From assembly GCA_019090365.1 (NCBI GenBank), contig JAHRWC010000038.1, positions 1 to 30,980 on the forward strand: a stretch of DNA of 30,980 nt, given 5' to 3'. The stretch's first letter is position 1. The number at the start of each line of letters is the position of its first letter. The translations under genes were made by a program, and so were the position numbers. A model generated the notes under the pieces. It saw nothing but the letters and a program-made list of their open reading frames with translations, did no database searches and was not told the DNA's origin. The DNA comes from Flavobacteriaceae bacterium. Its GTDB lineage: Bacteria > Bacteroidota > Bacteroidia > Flavobacteriales > Flavobacteriaceae. Shown here in pieces: positions 11,001 through 18,342 of the stretch.

Positions 11001-11625
11001 CACTAATTGAAGAAATTGTATATACATACCATCCTGCTGTTAAAGGATTTGGACCATCAGAAACTGCAATTTGTGCACCTGCTGAGGTATGTAAAAATGA
11101 AACGACCCATCTGTCCGCTGCATTATCGTATGAAACCGTTAAGTCGCAACAACCTCCTGATGGGAAAATCGCTGGATTTGGCGCAGTTTCACCCTGCAAT
11201 ACATTACCAGATTTATCATAAATCATAAAACCAGTATTATAAACTACAAATACATGATTTGGTCCAATTGCCAAAGATGGATCTGTTGGCTGTGAATTTG
11301 ATGCATAAGTATCAAAAACAAGACTCGCTGGAGCTCTCTCCATGCTTTGTTCTAAATTATTTCTATTTTTAAAAAAATAGTCATCTTTTTTTTGAGGGTC
11401 TTGACTAGATTTAATAAGATTTTGAATTGATCTTTTATCTTTTGCTTCCCTTGGAGTATTATCAGGAGGTACTAAATCTCCAGGTCTAGACATCATAGAA
11501 GAAACATATTCTACAGATGAAACTTTTCCTGAGTAATTTGCTTTAGTTTTCCCGTTCCCCTGAGAATAACTCGTAAACGCAAAAATGGTTAATAATAAAA
11601 TTAAGAGTAAGTGATTTTTTTTCAT
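8014..11625 (-). CDS. Large secreted multidomain protein with FN3, GEVED and T9SS sorting domains
   Basis: The 1,203-residue protein has a signal peptide (about 1-21, ending SYSQ) and a C-terminal T9SS type A sorting domain (about 1128-1203: YPNPANSILNIEIS ... GTYFVRF ... ITKRFIKD), so it is exported by T9SS to the surface or medium. Between them are: a region of about 450 residues with repeated Trp/Asp-rich strands (SLAIGPNHVFVVYNTGFMIY at the start) that could be a beta-propeller; a first FN3 domain (about 525-615); a GEVED domain (about 618-758, with VWIDYNHNGDFTDSGELVW and GEVEDYTV); two nearly identical FN3 domains (about 762-854 and 855-947); a glycine linker; and a jelly-roll-like domain (about 955-1100). 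No catalytic motif is seen; binding or adhesion is likely but unproven. It is a single-gene unit with its own terminator. Confidence 0.92.
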   Translation of the reverse strand: MKKNHLLLILLLTIFAFTSYSQGNGKTKANYSGKVSSVEYVSSMMSRPGDLVPPDNTPREAKDKRSIQNLIKSSQDPQKKDDYFFKNRNNLEQSMERAPASLVFDTYASNSQPTDPSLAIGPNHVFVVYNTGFMIYDKSGNVLQGETAPNPAIFPSGGCCDLTVSYDNAADRWVVSFLHTSAGAQIAVSDGPNPLTAGWYVYTISSISDYQKLSVWSDGYYLTDNTSGSNKVWAMERSEMLAGNSGAQVVGFNLPGIVTSGFFSPQVLNVTDNNLPAAGGATVVYMQDDAWSGVSSDHIKLWTIDVNWSNTSNSTISSAQQINTTSFISVFDNGSFSNLAQPNGGSSLDALQATIMNQAQFRKFGSHNSAIFNFVVDTDASSGERAGVRWMEFRQSGDNQPWSLYQEGTYTAPDGRHAWNASLAMDGQGNIGMGYTSMSGPTTSSTVRVSSYFTGRMNGDPLGTMTSAEGLIANGNANFSGTRYGDYSKIDVDPSDDSSFWFITEYMNSGRKGVVGKFQLEAAVPDNEAPSDPTNLVASNITGNSATLTWNASTDNVGVIQYNISIDGSVVGTSSNTSYNVTGLLPLTLYNATVNAQDAAGNTSGNASTSFTTLEQQIEYCGSASTNTSDEYISRVQLNTIDNGSGAQFYSDFTAISTDLSEGQSYTVTVTPTWTGTIYSEGYAVWIDYNHNGDFTDSGELVWSKAASTDTPNSGSFTVPSGTSKESVRMRVSMKYNGIPTSCETFTYGEVEDYTVNLQAGGGDTEAPTTPTNLTASNITDTTVDLSWNASSDNVGVTGYEVFQDGSSIGTIASTSATVTGLTSNTSYSFTVRAYDAAGNNSALSNTANATTTSGADTEAPSVPTNLTASNITDTSVDLSWNASSDNVGVTGYEMFQNGSSIGTTTNTSSTVSGLTSNTSYTFNVRAYDAAGNNSAQSNTANATTTGGGGGGPGVIAGYYFESGLDGWIDGGSDCVRFSNSSRAYEGNYSIRIRDNSNSSNAQSPVLDLSGNTQITIEFHTYARGMEVGENFFVEFYNGSSYQIIGDYARGTDFNNNAFFTDTITLDAGTYNFNANNRFRFRNDASVNNDQIYFDAVVISGDNVTSAAPLIVTESISPIQTFKRTVDKNIILYPNPANSILNIEISEGSFDEIMVYSALGKLVAIGETGVDKFSINVSNFASGTYFVRFVVDGKAITKRFIKD
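8785..9342 (-). repeat. Tandem 279-base repeat encoding two FN3 domains
   Basis: The second and third FN3 domains of the T9SS protein are encoded by two adjacent copies with a period of 279 bases (93 codons); for example the 10-mer beginning at 8791 recurs at 9070. The protein copies share TPTNLTASNITDT and SWNASSDNVGVTGYE and differ at a handful of sites. Such repeats allow gain or loss of domains by recombination. Confidence 0.85.
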
Positions 11626-11779
11626 TGTATAAATTGTTGGTTAATATTAAGTCCTCAAGGTACAATATTTGTAAGGGAATTATTACAGGAAAAACACTGT
11701 TTTTTAAGGATTTATTAACAAACACCGCAAAACACTAACAATCAATTAATAATATCGTTAAAAATTTTGATAAAACGCA

Positions 11780-11808
11780 AAAAGGGTTTCAAGATTGAAA
11801 CCCTTTTT
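11780..11808 (-). terminator. Intrinsic terminator after the aquaporin gene
   Basis: The inverted repeat AAAAAGGGTTTCAA / TTGAAACCCTTTTT around a very short centre lies about 20 bases past the aquaporin stop codon. On the minus strand it ends in a T-run. The symmetric A and T runs make it look bidirectional. Confidence 0.85.
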
Positions 11809-11826
11809 AATAATGAACTATAATAA

Positions 11827-12528
11827 TTAATCGTTTACAAACACTTTTCTAACCAAAGCAGCAAATAATCCCCCTGCAATAGGTGCAACTATAAATAGCC
11901 ATAATTGACTTAAAGCCATACCACCTGCAAATAATGCTGGACCTAAACTACGTGCTGGATTTACTGAAGTTCCAGTAATAGGAATTACTACAAAATGTAT
12001 TAATGCCAATGCAATACCTATTGCTAACCCTGCCATTTGTGGGGATGCATTAGAGGCTGTTGTCCCAAAAATGACCATTAAAAATAAAAAGGTAAATACA
12101 AACTCAGCTATAAGTGCTGCTTGCATTGAATAATTTCCAAGATAACCTTCACCCCAGCCATTACTACCTAAGCCCCATTCTGGCATTACAAAACCACTAC
12201 CATTTGTTAAGATTAAATACAAAACACCTGCAGCAATAATTGCTCCTATACATTGTGCTATCACATAGCCAACAGTGTCTTTCATTGATAGCTTCCCTGC
12301 CGCTAACATTGCAATAGAGATTGCCGGATTAATATGACAACCTGAAATTGGTCCAATTGTGTAAGCCATAGCAACTACAGCTAAACCAAAGGCCAAAGAA
12401 ATACCTAATAAACCTAGTCCTGCTGGTCCTGCAGTTGATATACCCGCTACTGTAGCAGCGCCACACCCAAATAAAACTAAAGCAAATGTTCCCAATGCTT
12501 CAGCAAAATACTTTTTTGAAGAATTCAT
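11827..12528 (-). CDS. aqpZ: Aquaporin (AqpZ-type water channel)
   Basis: The 233-residue protein has six membrane helices and two half-helices with the NPA motifs at about N67-P68-A69 (GCHINPAIS) and N190-P191-A192 (GTSVNPARS). The selectivity-filter residues of E. coli AqpZ appear to be conserved: F47, H178, T187 and R193 by my alignment to F43, H174, T183 and R189. This points to a water-selective channel rather than a glycerol facilitator, which would carry a smaller and more open filter and usually an NPA-D signature. It is flanked by its own terminator and about 100 bases of AT-rich upstream DNA, so it is probably transcribed alone. Acts in the inner membrane in osmotic balance. Confidence 0.93.
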   Translation of the reverse strand: MNSSKKYFAEALGTFALVLFGCGAATVAGISTAGPAGLGLLGISLAFGLAVVAMAYTIGPISGCHINPAISIAMLAAGKLSMKDTVGYVIAQCIGAIIAAGVLYLILTNGSGFVMPEWGLGSNGWGEGYLGNYSMQAALIAEFVFTFLFLMVIFGTTASNASPQMAGLAIGIALALIHFVVIPITGTSVNPARSLGPALFAGGMALSQLWLFIVAPIAGGLFAALVRKVFVND

Positions 12529-12631
12529 ATATATTATTTAATGGTTAATATGTCTAAATATATAAATTATTAAAATTTACTTTCAAAAAAGTTTAAAAAA
12601 ATAAAATGCTATTAGCTTAAATGCGTGATTT

Positions 12632-13222
12632 TTACGTTCTATCGCTATTTAACCATTTTGGAGATTTCGGATCTTTAAACTCAGACATTTTTTTTAATAA
12701 GGAATCTATTGAAGAATCAACAATAAGAAGATTATAATTTTCCATAGACAAAAAACCCTTACGAACCATGTTCTCTAATAGATTTAATAAATCATCGTAG
12801 AAGTGATTGATGTTTAATAATCCAATAGGCTTTTTATGTAAGCCAAGTTGTAACCAAGTAAGTATTTCAAATAACTCTTCTAAGGTTCCTAAACCTCCTG
12901 GTAAAGCAATAAATCCATCGCTAATCTCCTGCATTTGCATCTTACGATCATGCATGTTTTGAGTCGTAATCAATTCAGTAAGCCCAAGATGAACCACTTC
13001 TTTTAATTTTAAAAACTCTGGAATAATTCCAATAACTTTTCCGTGATTATCTAATGTAGATTGCGCTATGATTCCCATGACACCAATTTTGGCAGCACCA
13101 TAAACCAAAGTGATTTCGTTTTTAGCTAAAGTTTCACCAAGCTGTTTTGAAACATCAAGAATCGTAGTATCATTTCCTTCACTACTACCACAAAACACAC
13201 ATATTTTATTTAATTCAACCAT
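12632..13222 (-). CDS. LOG family protein (putative nucleoside-monophosphate phosphoribohydrolase)
   Basis: This 196-residue cytoplasmic protein belongs to the LOG (lonely guy, formerly lysine decarboxylase-like) family, which cleaves the N-glycosidic bond of nucleoside 5'-monophosphates, including cytokinin nucleotides. It has the Rossmann start KICVFCGSSEG, the signature PGGLGTLEE at about 108-116, and the conserved MHDRKMQM arginine-lysine segment at about 90-97. The usual GGG of the phosphate-binding loop is GAAKIGVMG here. It overlaps the end of prmC by 8 bases, so it is the last gene of a GNAT-prmC-LOG operon. The physiological substrate in bacteria is uncertain. Confidence 0.9.
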   Translation of the reverse strand: MVELNKICVFCGSSEGNDTTILDVSKQLGETLAKNEITLVYGAAKIGVMGIIAQSTLDNHGKVIGIIPEFLKLKEVVHLGLTELITTQNMHDRKMQMQEISDGFIALPGGLGTLEELFEILTWLQLGLHKKPIGLLNINHFYDDLLNLLENMVRKGFLSMENYNLLIVDSSIDSLLKKMSEFKDPKSPKWLNSDRT

Positions 13223-14066
13223 CTTTTCTACATTTAATCATTCGTTCCTTTCCGAACATATCTTTTTTAAGAATAACACCTTTAAAACCTTTCAGTTCAA
13301 GAAGTTGATTCATATCATTACCAAGGTATTCATTTATTTCGAAATAAAGAGATCCACCAACTTTTAAATACTCTTGAGCTAGTGATGCAATCTTTTCATA
13401 AAACAATAAAGGATCATTATTTTCAACAAACAAAGCTAAATCTGGTTCATGTTTCAATACATTATTCTTCATTTCAGTTTTTTCTGAAATCCTTACATAG
13501 GGCGGGTTTGAAACAATCACATCATACTTTTCTGGTAATTGTTGACATTCTAATATATCCTCCTGCAAAAACTTTACTGATACATTATTCTGAGTTGCAT
13601 TTTCTCTTGCTACAGATATTGCTTCTTCAGAAACATCTAATACTGATATTGATGCCTTCTTCAAATTATGAGCTAATGAAATACCTATACAACCACTCCC
13701 AGTGCCTATGTCTAGTATCTTTATCTGATCCTGTTTTTGAATATCATTTACAATCCAATCTACCAATTCTTCTGTTTCTGGGCGTGGAATTAATACATGT
13801 TCACTAACTTTAAAAGGCAAACCGTAAAACTCTGTGTTTCCAATAATATATTGAATGGGTCTATGCTTTTTAAGTTGTTCAATTGCATCTAAAAACCGAT
13901 TTGTTTTTTCTTCTGAAACTAACGTATCCGCTTTTAAAACAATATCAATTCTAGTTAAACCTAAATATTCTTCAGAAAGAATAGAAAAGAAAGATTGCAC
14001 CTCTTCTGAAGGGTATACATCTTTCAAAGTGTTTTGAAATTCTATTTTAAGTTCTCGTAAGGTCAA
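13215..14066 (-). CDS. prmC: Release factor glutamine N5-methyltransferase
   Basis: PrmC methylates the glutamine of the GGQ motif in peptide-chain release factors RF1 and RF2. The 283-residue protein has the helical N-terminal domain, the IPRPETEELVDW segment at about 93-104, the SAM motif DIGTGSGCIGIS at about 119-130, and the catalytic NPPY at 187-190. The start is a TTG at 14066, 3 bases after the upstream GNAT gene; there is no ATG near the N-terminus and the sequence from this codon matches the usual family start. It overlaps the LOG gene by 8 bases. Confidence 0.95.
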   Translation of the reverse strand: MTLRELKIEFQNTLKDVYPSEEVQSFFSILSEEYLGLTRIDIVLKADTLVSEEKTNRFLDAIEQLKKHRPIQYIIGNTEFYGLPFKVSEHVLIPRPETEELVDWIVNDIQKQDQIKILDIGTGSGCIGISLAHNLKKASISVLDVSEEAISVARENATQNNVSVKFLQEDILECQQLPEKYDVIVSNPPYVRISEKTEMKNNVLKHEPDLALFVENNDPLLFYEKIASLAQEYLKVGGSLYFEINEYLGNDMNQLLELKGFKGVILKKDMFGKERMIKCRKDG

Positions 14067-14069
14067 AAT

Positions 14070-14555
14070 CTAGATGTTTTTAATCATATGTACTGTACAC
14101 GAAAAGTGCCCAGTATCTCCCATAGGGCCTGTTAAATCTTCAAATCCATTACGTTTATAGAGTTTTTGTGCAGCTTCCATATAAGGCATGGTCTCGAGGT
14201 AACATTGATTATATAAATGTTTTTTAGCGATTTCTAAACAAGATTCTATCATTTGTTTTCCTAATCCTTTTCCTCTGGCTTCAGGTAAAAAATACATTTT
14301 TTGAAGTTCGCATACACTTCCTTCAAAGTTATCTAATTGAGAAAAACCACCTCCACCTATAATATTTCCTTCATATTCAACCACAAAATAAGCAGCACGA
14401 GGTTTTTGATATACTTCATAAAGTGTATCTAATGTTTTATCTGCATAAGCCGTTCCAACCTTAGGAACTCCAAAGTCAATTAACACTTGGCGTATCACCT
14501 TGGCAATCTTAGGATTATCTTTTTTTAAAATAGGTCGAATAAATGCTGTGCTCAT
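14070..14555 (-). CDS. GNAT family N-acetyltransferase
   Basis: From the ATG at 14555 the protein has 161 residues (starts STAFIRPILKKDN) and the GNAT fold: VEYEGNIIGGGGF (beta strands 2-3), the acetyl-CoA motif LPEARGKGLGKQM, and a C-terminal YKRNGFEDL. It transfers an acetyl group from acetyl-CoA; the substrate is unknown. The reading frame stays open upstream to 14756, but that part would overlap the divergent ribD and reads as unrelated low-quality sequence, so 14555 is the right start. It leads the cluster GNAT-prmC-LOG, with a 3-base gap to prmC. Only 27 bases separate it from the divergent ribD start. Confidence 0.88.
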   Translation of the reverse strand: MSTAFIRPILKKDNPKIAKVIRQVLIDFGVPKVGTAYADKTLDTLYEVYQKPRAAYFVVEYEGNIIGGGGFSQLDNFEGSVCELQKMYFLPEARGKGLGKQMIESCLEIAKKHLYNQCYLETMPYMEAAQKLYKRNGFEDLTGPMGDTGHFSCTVHMIKNI

Positions 14556-14582
14556 ATAAATGATTCCTTGTATTTTTACCCT

Positions 14583-15626
14583 GTGAATATACATGAAAAA
14601 TATATGTCTCGTTGCATAGAACTTGCAAAAAAAGGACTTGGAAATACTTATCCGAATCCTTCTGTAGGCTGCGTGATTGTATATAATCAAAATGTTATTG
14701 GTGAAGGGTTTACAAGTCCTCATGGAAGCAATCACGCCGAAGTTAATGCAATCCAATCGGTGGAAGATAAAACCTTATTATCTAAAGCTTCGATTTACGT
14801 TACCTTAGAGCCTTGTTCACATTATGGAAAAACACCTCCCTGCAGTGATCTTATCATTAAACATCAAATTCCGACTATTTATATTGGCTGTAAAGATGAT
14901 AATGAATTGGTTGCTGGAAAAGGAATTGAAAAACTTCAGCAAGCTGGCTGTAATGTAGAAGTTGGAGTTTTAGAACAGCAATGTAAAAATCAGCACAGGA
15001 GATTTTTCACCTTTCAGAATAAAAAGAGACCTTACATTATATTAAAATGGGCAGAAACCAAAGATAGTTTTATAGCTCCTTCTGAAAAACATAGAAAAGA
15101 TAAAAAACCTGTTTGGATAACAAATAAAAAGTCTAGGCAATTAGTCCATAAATGGCGCGCTCAAGAGCATGCAATATTAGTGGGTACTAACACAGTGTTA
15201 CAAGACAACCCTAGTTTAACGACTAGAGACTGGGAAGGCAACACACCGGTTCGGATTGTATTAGATAAGTCATTAAAAATAACTGAGGATCATTCCGTTT
15301 ATAACAAGGAAGTAAAAACAATTATTATTACTGAAAAAGAAAAATCTAATAATGAAAATCTGTTTTTCGAAATGATAGATTTCTCTCAGCCAATTGCTAA
15401 ACAAATATGTACTGTTTTACATAAACATCGAGTTATATCGGTGATTATTGAAGGAGGTGCTAAAATGCTTCAAACATTTATCGATGAGAATCTTTGGGAT
15501 GAAGCTCGTGTTTTTATTGGAGACAATGAATTTAAAGAAGGTGTTGAATCTCCTACTTTGAAAAGTGCTATTTCTTCCGAAGAGAATATTCTTCAAGATA
15601 AATTATATTATTATTTCAATGATTAA
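14583..15626 (+). CDS. ribD: Bifunctional riboflavin biosynthesis protein RibD
   Basis: RibD catalyses the deaminase and reductase steps that follow GTP cyclohydrolase II in riboflavin synthesis. The 347-residue protein has the zinc deaminase motif HAEVNAI (H51, E53) with PCSHYGKTPPCSDLI (C78, C87), then the reductase domain from about 145 (YIILKWAETKDSFIA ... VGTNTVLQDNPSLTTR ... VIIEGGAKMLQTF). I chose the GTG at 14583 because the family usually starts NIHEKYMSRC; a TTG 15 bases further up is in frame but less likely. The gene diverges from the GNAT gene and overlaps the HAD gene by 8 bases. No FMN riboswitch fits in the 27-base space. Confidence 0.95.
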   Translation: MNIHEKYMSRCIELAKKGLGNTYPNPSVGCVIVYNQNVIGEGFTSPHGSNHAEVNAIQSVEDKTLLSKASIYVTLEPCSHYGKTPPCSDLIIKHQIPTIYIGCKDDNELVAGKGIEKLQQAGCNVEVGVLEQQCKNQHRRFFTFQNKKRPYIILKWAETKDSFIAPSEKHRKDKKPVWITNKKSRQLVHKWRAQEHAILVGTNTVLQDNPSLTTRDWEGNTPVRIVLDKSLKITEDHSVYNKEVKTIIITEKEKSNNENLFFEMIDFSQPIAKQICTVLHKHRVISVIIEGGAKMLQTFIDENLWDEARVFIGDNEFKEGVESPTLKSAISSEENILQDKLYYYFND

Positions 15627-16242
15627 AACCATCATATTTGACTTTGGCGATGTGTTTGTTAATTTAGACAAACAAGCAACTTATAGAGAATTAAAAGATC
15701 TTGGCATTAATTCTTTCTCTGAAGAAATGACAGACAAAAACAAGCTCTATGAAACTGGTAAAATATCTAGTACTGACTTTGTTTCATTCTATCATGAGAT
15801 TTTTCCAAACACTGAAAAGAAACAATTAGAAGCAGCTTGGAATGCAATAATTTTAGACTTTCCAGAACATCGGTTAGAATTTATAGAAGCGCTAAAAAAA
15901 AGCAATCATTATCAACTAGTTCTGCTAAGTAACACGAATGAGCTTCACATAGAAAAGGTAATTGAAAACATGGGTAATGAACGTTATATCCGATTTAAAA
16001 ACTCATTTCATCAGTTCTATTTATCTCATGAGATTCAGCTAAGAAAACCTGAAAGTGACATCTATCAATTTGTGTTAGATTCAAATTCTTTAAAAGCTGA
16101 AGAGTGTTTATTTATAGATGATACTTTTGAAAATACTGAAGCTGCAAAAAAGTTAGGGATTCATGTTTGGAATAATAATCCACTAGAAGATGATATTGTG
16201 AATTTATTTCAAAAGAAAAAAGATATATTTGAACTAATTTAA
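15619..16242 (+). CDS. HAD family phosphatase (YihX-like)
   Basis: The 207-residue protein has the four HAD motifs: motif I IIFDFGDVFVNLD with nucleophile D8 and a glycine two residues on, as in the YihX-type group; motif II LLSNTNELH with S104; motif III LRKPESDIY with K143; motif IV FIDDTFENTEAAKKLG with D167/D168. YihX in E. coli dephosphorylates alpha-glucose-1-phosphate, but here the substrate is not known. The ATG overlaps the ribD stop by 8 bases, so it is coupled to ribD. It might dephosphorylate the RibD product, a step for which HAD enzymes are used in riboflavin synthesis; this is inference from position only. Confidence 0.88.
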   Translation: MIKTIIFDFGDVFVNLDKQATYRELKDLGINSFSEEMTDKNKLYETGKISSTDFVSFYHEIFPNTEKKQLEAAWNAIILDFPEHRLEFIEALKKSNHYQLVLLSNTNELHIEKVIENMGNERYIRFKNSFHQFYLSHEIQLRKPESDIYQFVLDSNSLKAEECLFIDDTFENTEAAKKLGIHVWNNNPLEDDIVNLFQKKKDIFELI

Positions 16243-16254
16243 TTCCAACTAACC

Positions 16255-17124
16255 TTGTTTTATTTACTCTTTAGTGTATTAGCAGCTACAATGATATTTG
16301 TAGTATTTAAATTGTTTGAACGTTTTAAAATAGACATTCTACAGGCAATTACCGCTAATTACATTACTGCTTTTATTACAGGGATTATTGCCTATGGAGA
16401 AGTAGCTTCTATTTCTCAAATGATAAGTTATGATTGGTTTTATTATTCGATACTTCTAGGAATACTTTTTATTGTAGTTTTTGTACTAATGGCAATCACA
16501 ACACAAAAAGGAGGATTATCTGTAGTTTCAATTGCTACAAAAATGAGTATGGTGATTCCTATTCTTTTTGGGCTATTTTATTATAAAGAAGATGCTAGTG
16601 CATTAAAAATCATAGGGATTCTCCTAGCTCTTATCGCTGTATATTTTTCATCTTTAAAATCTAAGTCAAATATTTCTATAGACAAGAAATATATCATCTA
16701 CCCTATTTTAGTTTTTATAGGAAGTGGAATTGTAGATACGAGTATAAAATTTCTTGAAGATAGTTTTGTAGCTAAAAATGATGTGCCCATATTTTCAGCA
16801 ACTATATTTTTTGCAGCAGCAATCGTTGGAGCTTTAATTATTATATATAAAGCAATTAAAGGAACTGTAAAAATTGAATTAAAAAATTGGGTTGCTGGTA
16901 TATTCTTAGGGATCCCTAATTACTTTTCAGTTTATTTTCTTGTAAAAGCTTTACGAAGTGAAGGATTAGAAAGTTCAGAAGTATTTACTTTAAACAATGT
17001 GGCTGTAGTTATGTTATCAACTATTCTTGGAATTTTACTTTTTAAGGAAAAACTAATTCCGAAGAATTGGTTCGGAATATTTTTAGCAATCACTAGTATT
17101 CTTCTTATATTTTTTTCAAGTTAA
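16255..17124 (+). CDS. EamA/DMT superfamily transporter
   Basis: This 289-residue protein is almost wholly hydrophobic with about ten membrane helices and an internal two-fold repeat, as in the EamA drug/metabolite transporters of the inner membrane. The first half ends near residue 140 (LALIAVYFSSLKSKSN) and the second half ends similarly (IPKNWFGIFLAITSILLIFFSS). The start is a TTG at 16255; the sequence FYLLFSVLAATMIFVVFKLF from there gives a whole first helix, while the next ATG would cut it. It is 12 bases after the HAD gene and 1 base before the YigZ gene. Its substrate cannot be told from sequence. Confidence 0.87.
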   Translation: MFYLLFSVLAATMIFVVFKLFERFKIDILQAITANYITAFITGIIAYGEVASISQMISYDWFYYSILLGILFIVVFVLMAITTQKGGLSVVSIATKMSMVIPILFGLFYYKEDASALKIIGILLALIAVYFSSLKSKSNISIDKKYIIYPILVFIGSGIVDTSIKFLEDSFVAKNDVPIFSATIFFAAAIVGALIIIYKAIKGTVKIELKNWVAGIFLGIPNYFSVYFLVKALRSEGLESSEVFTLNNVAVVMLSTILGILLFKEKLIPKNWFGIFLAITSILLIFFSS

Positions 17125-17125
17125 A

Positions 17126-17737
17126 ATGGATTCTATTAAAGACACATATAAAACAATTACAAAACCTTCAGAAGAAGCCTTATTTAAAGATCGAGGTAGT
17201 AAATTTTATGGATACGCTTTTCCTGTAACAACGGAAGAAGAAATTAAAGAATATATTGAAGGCTTAAAGAAAACTCATTTCAATGCAAGACATTGGTGTT
17301 ATGCATGGCAATTAGGTAATGATTATAGTAAATATAGAGCTAATGATGACGGAGAGCCGTCTAATAGCGCAGGAATGCCAATCTATGGACAATTACAATC
17401 TTTCGATGTAACAAATATTTTGGTAGTAGTAGTTCGTTATTTTGGTGGAACAAAATTAGGTGTTGGAGGTTTAATTCAGGCATATAAAACAGGTGCACAA
17501 TGGGCACTTGAAAATTCGAATATAATTGAAAAGACTATTGATGTCGATTTTAAATTGCAATTTGAATATCCAGAAATGAATATTGTAATGCGAATTGTAA
17601 AAGATCAAAATTTAAATATCACAGGTCAAAAATTAGAGTTGAAGTGTGAATATATTATTTCTGTTCGAAAAAAAGATGCGGATCGAATTTATAATCTATT
17701 CGACAATACTTATAAGGTTACTATTAAAAAAGTATAG
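17126..17737 (+). CDS. YigZ/IMPACT family protein
   Basis: The 203-residue cytoplasmic protein has the UPF0029/Impact N-terminal domain with its signature: FNARHWCYAWQLG, then DDGEPSNSAGMPI, then VVVVRYFGGTKLGVGGLIQAY (in two pieces), followed by a small ferredoxin-like C-terminal domain from about residue 135. YigZ proteins are thought to act with ribosomes or translation factors, by likeness to eukaryotic IMPACT, but their exact role is not known. It follows the transporter gene by 1 base, ending the ribD-HAD-EamA-YigZ run, and converges on the thioesterase gene with 9 bases between. Confidence 0.93.
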   Translation: MDSIKDTYKTITKPSEEALFKDRGSKFYGYAFPVTTEEEIKEYIEGLKKTHFNARHWCYAWQLGNDYSKYRANDDGEPSNSAGMPIYGQLQSFDVTNILVVVVRYFGGTKLGVGGLIQAYKTGAQWALENSNIIEKTIDVDFKLQFEYPEMNIVMRIVKDQNLNITGQKLELKCEYIISVRKKDADRIYNLFDNTYKVTIKKV

Positions 17738-17746
17738 TACTTATAA

Positions 17747-18139
17747 TCACAATTTATCTAATAAGTAAGATGGAGCCCTCATCAATTTATTGGTAATACT
17801 ATTTATAAAAACCAAAGTTGTTGTTGCTTGTATTAAAAGTTTACCGTCCTGGTTATGGATTTCATAATAGAATTCAATTTTAACTGAAGGTATTTTTTTT
17901 AATGAAGTAGTAATTGTGATGATATCATCATATAGTGCAGGGTTTTTATAATCAATATTCATATTTACAACGGGCAAATGAACATTGTTTTCTTCTAAAA
18001 ATTTATATGAAAACCCTAGCTCTCTAAGCCATTCTGTTCGCCCCTGTTCTAGGTATTCTGCATAATTTCCGTAATAGACAATTCCCATTTGGTCTGTCTC
18101 TCCATATCGGACTCTAAGATTTGTATAAGTTTTTTTCAA
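17747..18139 (-). CDS. Acyl-CoA thioesterase, 4HBT hot-dog fold (YbgC/FadM-like)
   Basis: The 130-residue protein shows the 4-hydroxybenzoyl-CoA thioesterase pattern: RVRYGETDQMGIVYYGNYAEY with the catalytic aspartate at about D16, followed by LEQGRTEWLRELG. Such enzymes hydrolyse acyl-CoA thioesters; YbgC-type members are linked to the cell envelope and FadM-type members to fatty-acid breakdown. The start is a TTG (18139), followed by KKTYTNLRV; no ATG is close. The gene runs against its neighbours: it faces YigZ at its end and dnaA diverges from it at its start. Confidence 0.92.
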   Translation of the reverse strand: MKKTYTNLRVRYGETDQMGIVYYGNYAEYLEQGRTEWLRELGFSYKFLEENNVHLPVVNMNIDYKNPALYDDIITITTSLKKIPSVKIEFYYEIHNQDGKLLIQATTTLVFINSITNKLMRAPSYLLDKL

Positions 18140-18220
18140 AATAATTTACTAGAATGAAGAAGTTTTTTTGTAGTTTTAACGTTACGGGAATATGATGAAA
18201 AAAAACTAATAATTCAATAG

Positions 18221-18228
18221 CAAAAGTA
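18221..18228 (-). promoter_or_regulatory. Candidate -7 element for the thioesterase gene
   Basis: Minus-strand TACTTTTG is an exact TAnnTTTG element, about 80 bases before the thioesterase start, inside the 203-base region shared with dnaA. No matching -33 TTG was seen. Confidence 0.25.
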
Positions 18229-18245
18229 TTTTTTTTTTAACTTTT

Positions 18246-18312
18246 TTGTTCACATATTTGCATTGTTAAGAAATCATTAAGCAACAACAATTTTTCACAT
18301 TTCTTAATCACA
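18246..18312 (+). promoter_or_regulatory. Three DnaA-box-like 9-mers upstream of dnaA
   Basis: The plus strand carries TTGTTCACA (18246-18254), TTTTTCACA (18291-18299) and TTAATCACA (18304-18312). Each differs by two bases from TTATCCACA and all keep the TCACA end; the second fits TTWTNCACA. All point the same way and sit in AT-rich DNA just before dnaA. They could serve dnaA autoregulation or be part of an origin. The matches are imperfect. Confidence 0.35.
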
Positions 18313-18342
18313 TTAATAACTAACAACTCTTCAAATTTAACT

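Noticed and set aside
11543..11725. 60-residue minus-strand open frame over the start of the large T9SS gene
   Set aside because: Most of it is another frame of the signal-peptide region and AT-rich leader; no family resemblance and no start signal.
13382..13807. 141-residue plus-strand open frame
   Set aside because: It is antisense to prmC, including the NPPY region, and shows no domain.
14556..14756. N-terminal extension of the GNAT reading frame by 67 residues
   Set aside because: It overlaps the divergent ribD start, reads as antisense to conserved RibD sequence, and the GNAT fold begins at the ATG at 14555.
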